Below, piece by piece: positions 57,093 through 64,000 of a DNA stretch of 64,000 nucleotides. The notes beneath the pieces are model-generated. The model made no database searches, had not been told where the DNA came from, and was given only the letters and a program-made list of their open reading frames with translations. The position numbers and the translations under genes are program-made. This DNA comes from Massilia sp. Root351. Its GTDB lineage: Bacteria; Pseudomonadota; Gammaproteobacteria; Burkholderiales; Burkholderiaceae_D. The stretch spans positions 745,859 to 809,858 of the forward strand of contig NZ_LMDJ01000001.1 of the NCBI RefSeq assembly GCF_001425045.1, read 5' to 3'. The number at the start of each line of letters is the position of its first letter. Within the stretch, counting starts at the first letter, position 1.

Positions 57093-58022
57093 ATGGGGGC
57101 GCTAAGCCGTTTGCTGTCGCTGTATCCGGTCGATACCGCGCTGGATATCCGCTGCCATTTCGGCGCGCCTTGGGTGCTGGACCATCCGGCCGAGCCGGCC
57201 GGCGTGGCGCCCTACCACCTGGTGGTCAGCGGCGGCGGCTGGCTGGACGTGGGCGGGCAGCGCGGCATCGCGGTGCAGGCCGGCGACATCCTGCTGTTCC
57301 CGCACGGCACGCCGCACAGGCTGCACACGGGCGATGCGTCGGCGCGGCCGCCGATGCAGCGCGTTGCCGAGGGCGAGCAGCTGGTGCGCGTGTTTGAGAA
57401 CGGCGGGCCGGGCGCCGCCACCGATATCCTGTGCGGGCGGCTGGAGTTCGGCGCCGGGCCGCACCATCCGCTGCTGGCCGCGCTGCCGGAGCTGGTGCAT
57501 GTGCGCACGGCGGGACGCGACGACTTCGCCGGCTTGCAGGGACTGATGGCGATGCTGCGGGTGGAGACGGCGGCCGTGCGCCCGGGCGGACGCGCGGTGG
57601 TGTCGCAGCTGGCGTCGGCCCTGTTCGCGCTGCTGATGCGGGCGTGGCTGGAGCAGGCCTCCGCCATGCCGGGCCTGTTCGCGCTGCTGGCCGAGCCGCG
57701 CCTGCAGGCGGCGCTGCAAGCCATGCTGGCCGAGCCGGAGCGGCCCTGGACGCTGGAGGAGCTGGCCGGGCTGTGCCACATGTCGCGCGCCACGTTCGCG
57801 CGCGTGTTCGGGAAGGTGGCCGGCGACACGCCCGCCGCGGTGCTGACGCACACCCGCATGGCGAAGGCCGCGAGCCTGCTGGCGCAAGGGCGGCTGCCGG
57901 TGGGGCAGATCGCCGAGCAGGTCGGCTACCAGTCCGAGGCCGCGTTCAACCGCGTGTTCAAGCGCAGCTACGGCATCGGCCCCGGCGCCTACCGCCGCGG
58001 CGCGGCGCCAGCGCAGCCCTAG
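57093..58022 (+). CDS. AraC-family regulator with cupin domain
   Basis: A 309-residue regulator. Residues about 1-185 are an AraC-type cupin ligand domain (YHLVVSGGGWLDVGG, LLFPHGTPH), and the last 100 residues hold the two helix-turn-helices (LAGLCHMSRATFARVFGKV and IAEQVGYQSEAAFNRVFKR). The ATG at 57093 has a GGGGA site five bases upstream, which an ATG four codons earlier lacks. Divergent from the AhpD-like gene, a common pairing. Ligand unknown. Confidence 0.88.
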   Translation: MGALSRLLSLYPVDTALDIRCHFGAPWVLDHPAEPAGVAPYHLVVSGGGWLDVGGQRGIAVQAGDILLFPHGTPHRLHTGDASARPPMQRVAEGEQLVRVFENGGPGAATDILCGRLEFGAGPHHPLLAALPELVHVRTAGRDDFAGLQGLMAMLRVETAAVRPGGRAVVSQLASALFALLMRAWLEQASAMPGLFALLAEPRLQAALQAMLAEPERPWTLEELAGLCHMSRATFARVFGKVAGDTPAAVLTHTRMAKAASLLAQGRLPVGQIAEQVGYQSEAAFNRVFKRSYGIGPGAYRRGAAPAQP

Positions 58023-58057
58023 CCGGCGCAGCGCTCGTCCGCCGGCGCCGCAGCCGG

Positions 58058-58513
58058 CTAGTACCAGCCCTCGTCGTCCAGCACCATCTTCTTGAAGTAA
58101 TCGATATTGGCGCGGGTGGCGAACAGGGCGGAGGGGATGAAGCACACCAGCGCCGACGCCATCAGGCTCTGCAGCCCGAGCGCGCCGAACAGCAGCCGCG
58201 CGGCGCACACCAGCAGCGCTGCCAGCAGGCACAGCGACAGCGCCTTGCGGCCCATGCCCTTGGCGGCATAGTAGAACGGGCCGAACAGGAAGGCCCACGG
58301 ATTGAACAGCACCAGCGCGCGCTCGGCCAGGCTCAGCTCGATCGACTGCGGCAGTTCCACGCCGCCGCCCTTTTGCAGCGCCGCGAAAATGGTTTTCCAG
58401 CCGGACGACAGGCCCGGCAACGCGATTGCCGTGGCCGCGACGTCGGCGCCGCAGTTGAAGCAGAAGTGTGCGGTGGACGAAGCCTGGGATCCGCATTGCT
58501 GGCAGAACGGCAT
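58058..58513 (-). CDS. Zinc-ribbon plus DUF2628-type membrane protein
   Basis: A 151-residue protein. The first 22 residues are a zinc ribbon with four cysteines (Cys4, Cys7, Cys18, Cys21). The rest has a FNPWAFLFGPFYYAAKGMGRKAL block and two or three helices, as in DUF2628 proteins. Function unknown; it may link membrane and cytosol by the zinc ribbon. Confidence 0.75.
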   Translation of the reverse strand: MPFCQQCGSQASSTAHFCFNCGADVAATAIALPGLSSGWKTIFAALQKGGGVELPQSIELSLAERALVLFNPWAFLFGPFYYAAKGMGRKALSLCLLAALLVCAARLLFGALGLQSLMASALVCFIPSALFATRANIDYFKKMVLDDEGWY

Positions 58514-58724
58514 TTATTTCCTTGGTGGAGGGGATGCCTGCCATGATACCGTCCCGCGCCGCCCGGAAAATCCTCGCTTTGTCACACTGGCCGGGGGCGG
58601 GGGCGAAATAAAGTCCGTGCGGCGCGCCGGCGGCGCCGCATGTGCGTAAACACAACAGTTGCTATAATGGCGCGCTCCCCGAACACAACCCGCACACCGC
58701 GCACGCCGCGCGCAAGGAGCTCCT

Positions 58725-59606
58725 CTGACACCGCAAGCCGAAAACCTGCGCAGCATCTACGCCATGCTGATCGCCGTCGCCATGTTCGCCCTGATGGACA
58801 CGGCGATGAAGCTGCTGGCCGCCCACTATCCCGCGATCCAGGTCACCGCGCTGCGCTCGCTGTCCTCGCTGCCGCTGGTGTGCGCCTACATCGCCTACCG
58901 CCGCAAGTTCAGCGGCGTGGCCAGGGTGCGCTGGCCGCTGCACCTGCTGCGCGGCGGGCTCGGCATCGCCATGTTGACGCTGTTCGCCTACGCGCTCAAA
59001 AGCCTGCCGCTGGCCGACGCCTATTCGATCTTCTTCATCGCGCCCGCGCTGATTACGGCGCTGTCGGTGTTCGTGCTGAAGGAAAGGGTGGACGCGCTGC
59101 AGTGGGGCGCCATCGTGGTCGGGCTGATCGGCGTGCTGGTGGTGCTGCGCCCGGACGGCGCCAGCTTCATCTCGCTGGCCGGCCTGGCGGTGCTGGGCGC
59201 GGCGGCGTGCTATGCGGTGTCGGCCATCGCCAGCCGCATCCTGAGCCGCACCGACGCCAGCGAGCACATCATGTTCTGGCTGCTGGTGACGATGGGCAGT
59301 GGCTCGGTGGCCATGGCCTGGCAGGGCTGGGTGGCGATCCGTGCCGAGGACTGGCTGATCATCTGCGGCCTGGCGCTGAGCGGCTTTCTCGGCCAGCTGG
59401 CCATCACCATCGCCTTCAGCATGGGCAAAGCCTCGGTGGTGGCGCCGTTCGAATATTCGGCGCTGGCCTGGGGCGTGGCGCTCGACTGGCTGCTGTGGAA
59501 CACGCTGCCCGACGCCTACACCCTGCTGGGCGCGGCCATCATCATCGGCAGCGGCATCTACCTGGTGCGGCGCGAGGCGGTGCATGCCGAAGCCGAACAC
59601 CCCTAG
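58725..59606 (+). CDS. EamA/DMT-family transporter, probable CTG start
   Basis: A polytopic transporter with about ten helices in two EamA repeats; family members export metabolites. With the ATG at 58764 it is 280 residues. A CTG at 58725 in the same frame adds 13 residues (TPQAENLRSIYAM) and lies five bases after a perfect AAGGAG (58714-58719); the ATG at 58764 has no such site. Relatives usually start with a short polar stretch before this helix, so the CTG is preferred. Substrate unknown. Confidence 0.78.
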   Translation: MTPQAENLRSIYAMLIAVAMFALMDTAMKLLAAHYPAIQVTALRSLSSLPLVCAYIAYRRKFSGVARVRWPLHLLRGGLGIAMLTLFAYALKSLPLADAYSIFFIAPALITALSVFVLKERVDALQWGAIVVGLIGVLVVLRPDGASFISLAGLAVLGAAACYAVSAIASRILSRTDASEHIMFWLLVTMGSGSVAMAWQGWVAIRAEDWLIICGLALSGFLGQLAITIAFSMGKASVVAPFEYSALAWGVALDWLLWNTLPDAYTLLGAAIIIGSGIYLVRREAVHAEAEHP

Positions 59607-59610
59607 CAAG

Positions 59611-59669
59611 CTGAGCCGCATGTGCGCTACTTCGGGGTCTGACCCCGAAGTGGGCGTAATGCGGCTCAG
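59611..59669. repeat. Long palindrome copy A before lpxC
   Basis: A 59-base element, symmetric about base 59640. CTGAGCCGCAT pairs with ATGCGGCTCAG, and ACTTCGGGGTC pairs with GACCCCGAAGT; a seven-base internal loop separates the arms. It is related to the copy at 61168-61240. It may serve as a terminator or a REP-like dispersed element. Confidence 0.8.
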
Positions 59670-59711
59670 GCTGCTTGGGCGGGAGGCGGGCAAGTCCGAT
59701 ATAATTTGCGG

Positions 59712-60650
59712 ATGTTAAAACAACGTACCATCAAAGAAAAAGTCTGCACCACCGGCGTCGGGCTGCACTCGGGCACCAAGGTGGTGCTGACCTTGCGTCC
59801 GGCTGCGCCCGGCGTGGGCGTGGTGTTTCGCCGCGTCGACCAGGTGCCGCCGGTGGAGTTTCCGGCCAGCGCCATGGCGGTCACCGATACCCGCATGGCC
59901 ACCGTGCTGAGCAAGGGCGACATCCGCATCTCCACCGTCGAGCATTTGATGTCGGCCTGCGCCGGCCTGGGCATCGACAATCTGTACGTGGACGTGAGCG
60001 CGGAAGAAATTCCCATCATGGACGGCTCGGCTTCGTCCTTTGTCTATCTGCTGCAGCAGGCCGGCGTGCAGGAGCAGAACGCGGCCAAGAAATTCATCCG
60101 CGTGCTGAAACCGGTGGAAGTGCGGGAAGGCAAGCCGGGCAACGAGAAGTGGGCGCGCCTGGTACCGCACGACGGCTTCAAGCTGGACTTTTTCATTGAA
60201 TTCAACCACCCGGCGGTGGATGGCACGGCGCAGCGCGCCACCATCGATTTCGGCGACGTCACCTATGTGCAGGCAATTGCCCGCGCGCGCACCTTCGGCT
60301 TCATGCAGGACGTGGAAATGCTGCGCGGCATAGGCCTGGCGCGCGGGGGCTCGCTGGAAAACGCCATCGTGATGGACGAGTACCGCATCCTCAACGCGGA
60401 CGGCTTGCGCTACGACGACGAGTTCGTGCGCCACAAGATCCTGGACGCGATCGGCGACTTGTTCCTGGTCGGCCATCCGCTGGTGGCCAGCTACGAGGCG
60501 CACAAATCCGGCCACGCGCTGAACAACCAGCTGCTGCGCGCGCTGCTGGCAGACCCGCAAGCGTATGAAATCGTGACCTACGACACGCTGGAATCGGCGC
60601 CGGAATCGTATGTGCGCCAGATGACGCACGAGTGGGACCTGAACCAGTAA
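59712..60650 (+). CDS. lpxC: UDP-3-O-acyl-GlcNAc deacetylase LpxC
   Basis: A 312-residue zinc enzyme that commits to lipid A synthesis. The zinc ligands are the His in VEHLMSA and the His/Asp in HKILDAIGD, with GH near the end as the active-site His. GLHSGTKV is in the opening repeat. The start is ATG at 59712; a TTG two codons earlier is in frame but less likely. It is convergent with the DciA-like gene. Confidence 0.96.
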   Translation: MLKQRTIKEKVCTTGVGLHSGTKVVLTLRPAAPGVGVVFRRVDQVPPVEFPASAMAVTDTRMATVLSKGDIRISTVEHLMSACAGLGIDNLYVDVSAEEIPIMDGSASSFVYLLQQAGVQEQNAAKKFIRVLKPVEVREGKPGNEKWARLVPHDGFKLDFFIEFNHPAVDGTAQRATIDFGDVTYVQAIARARTFGFMQDVEMLRGIGLARGGSLENAIVMDEYRILNADGLRYDDEFVRHKILDAIGDLFLVGHPLVASYEAHKSGHALNNQLLRALLADPQAYEIVTYDTLESAPESYVRQMTHEWDLNQ

Positions 60651-60651
60651 G

Positions 60652-61134
60652 CTAGTAATCGGGCCGGTCGCGGCGGCGCTGCACCAGTAGCTGCAGCGCC
60701 TGGATCAGGCTGTCGTTCTGCTTGCTTTGCTCGAGCGACTTGCTCAATTCTTCGAAGGCGGTGACAGCGGTGGGCGGCAAGGTCAGCGCCCGCATCTGCT
60801 CCTTGATCTCGGCCGCCTTCATCATCTGCACGCGCAGCTTGATGTTGTTGATGTGCCAACCGCGCTTGAGCAGTGCATCCTGCAATTTCGGCAACTGTTG
60901 CTTGAGCTTGGCCGCCACGGCCGAGCTGGGCGTAGAGAGCAGCAAATTGCCCTCTTCGAAAGCCAGGATCTCGCACAGGCTGAACATGCTGGGCAGAGTG
61001 GCGGCGCAATCCTTCTGCAGCGCGGCCATGCGCTCGACGGCTGGCAGCAGGGCCGCCATCTTGTCATTTCTTTTCAGAAAGTCCGTGGCCACCTTGGGTG
61101 TCCGGCCTTGATTGAGGGAATTGAAGAAGCGCAT
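60652..61134 (-). CDS. dciA: DUF721/DciA-like protein
   Basis: A 160-residue protein of the DUF721 family. The fold is a KH-like alpha-beta domain (about 40-115: LCEILAFEEGNLLLSTPSSAVAAKLKQQLP...) followed by a charged helical tail. DciA loads the replicative helicase in bacteria that lack DnaC. The position next to secA is common for it. The ATG at 61134 was taken because the longer frame enters the palindrome. Symbol is by family and position. Confidence 0.78.
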   Translation of the reverse strand: MRFFNSLNQGRTPKVATDFLKRNDKMAALLPAVERMAALQKDCAATLPSMFSLCEILAFEEGNLLLSTPSSAVAAKLKQQLPKLQDALLKRGWHINNIKLRVQMMKAAEIKEQMRALTLPPTAVTAFEELSKSLEQSKQNDSLIQALQLLVQRRRDRPDY

Positions 61135-61167
61135 GGCCGCAACATACCACAGCCCGCCTGCCAGCCC

Positions 61168-61240
61168 AAGCGAACTGAGCCGCATTCGCCCACATTCGGG
61201 GTCTGACCCCGATTGGGGGGGAATGCGGCTCAGTTCGCTT
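61168..61240. repeat. Long palindrome copy B between dciA and secA
   Basis: A 73-base element, symmetric about base 61204. The outer arm AAGCGAACTGAGCCGCATTC pairs perfectly with GAATGCGGCTCAGTTCGCTT, and ATTCGGGGTC pairs with GACCCCGATT with one mismatch. It shares the CTGAGCCGCAT and CGGGGTCTGACCCCG cores with copy A. Confidence 0.85.
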
Positions 61241-61295
61241 GTAGGAATGGGACGGAAGTGGCGGAAAAATCCGGATTAGTTACAATTGTGGCTAT

Positions 61296-61304
61296 TGTTA
61301 TAAA
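61296..61304 (+). promoter_or_regulatory. Candidate extended -10 of secA
   Basis: TGTTATAAA (TG-n-TATAAA) lies 106 bases before the secA ATG. The -35 is weak. No SecM-like leader gene is seen. Confidence 0.35.
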
Positions 61305-61409
61305 GGGCAATAACCCAACCTTGGCCGGACGGCATGATAAAATCATCGGTCTTTTGCCCCCGGCAAGCTGAGCACCTTACACCATAGCTTTTTTTAACGG
61401 CGTTAACCA

Positions 61410-64000
<2,591 letters not shown>

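Noticed and set aside
61241..61409. SecM-like leader gene before secA
   Set aside because: No short frame with a ribosome site and arrest motif is present in this gap.

Overview
The window reads as chromosome of a high-GC betaproteobacterium, most likely family Oxalobacteraceae (Massilia, Duganella or Janthinobacterium-like). This is inferred from the gene order ftsY-ftsE-ftsX-rpoH, the complete division/cell-wall (dcw) cluster followed by a peroxiredoxin, lpxC, a DUF721/DciA gene and secA, the Burkholderiales-type porin, and the protein sequences. No 16S gene or other decisive marker is present. The window opens inside a galactarate dehydratase gene and ends inside secA.

Layout. 1-2.3 kb: oxidative hexuronate catabolism (garD, udh). 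2.3-6.2 kb: a minus-strand operon of a single-TM signal peptidase I, an ABC ATPase, and an ABC-2 permease fused to a CPBP/CAAX-type protease. 6.3-8.6 kb: an ArsR-type regulator divergent from a cytochrome P450 plus a small monooxygenase. 8.6-13 kb: a TonB-dependent receptor with a Fur-like box, gamma-glutamyltransferase and a small lipoprotein. 13.2-18.2 kb: rpoH (promoter overlapped by a CIRCE element), ftsX, ftsE, ftsY and a MerR regulator carrying cobalamin-binding motifs. 19-20.7 kb: a porin behind a 760-base leader region and a secreted protein of unknown function. 20.7-25.8 kb: a ThDP enzyme, the RNase P RNA gene, glpK, a GNAT acetyltransferase, a VOC protein, a small membrane protein, and then a decayed isochorismatase-like fragment.

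26-33.1 kb holds the most accessory-looking gene set: a six-gene minus-strand operon (SnoaL-like protein, catalase-family peroxidase, exported alpha/beta hydrolase, GMC oxidoreductase, aldehyde dehydrogenase, membrane ABM protein) divergent from a LysR regulator. Then come an AEC transporter, a PAS-AraC regulator and a secreted M9 collagenase.

37.4-55.2 kb is the dcw cluster, mraZ-rsmH-ftsL-ftsI-murE-murF-mraY-murD-ftsW-murG-murC-ddl-ftsQ-ftsA-ftsZ. Its coding regions mostly touch or overlap, so it probably behaves as one long operon. It starts with a clear MraZ operator, contains a strong hairpin in the ftsA-ftsZ gap, and ends in an intrinsic terminator after ftsZ. After a peroxiredoxin, five accessory genes (SET methyltransferase, AhpD-like protein, AraC regulator, zinc-ribbon membrane protein, EamA transporter) precede lpxC, dciA and secA. 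Two copies of a related long palindrome flank the lpxC-dciA pair.

The candidates most worth a second look are the tandem MraZ sites, the paired palindromes, the P450 without its ExxR glutamate, the cobalamin-type MerR regulator, the permease-protease fusion, the oxidative operon, and a probable CTG start codon on the EamA transporter gene.
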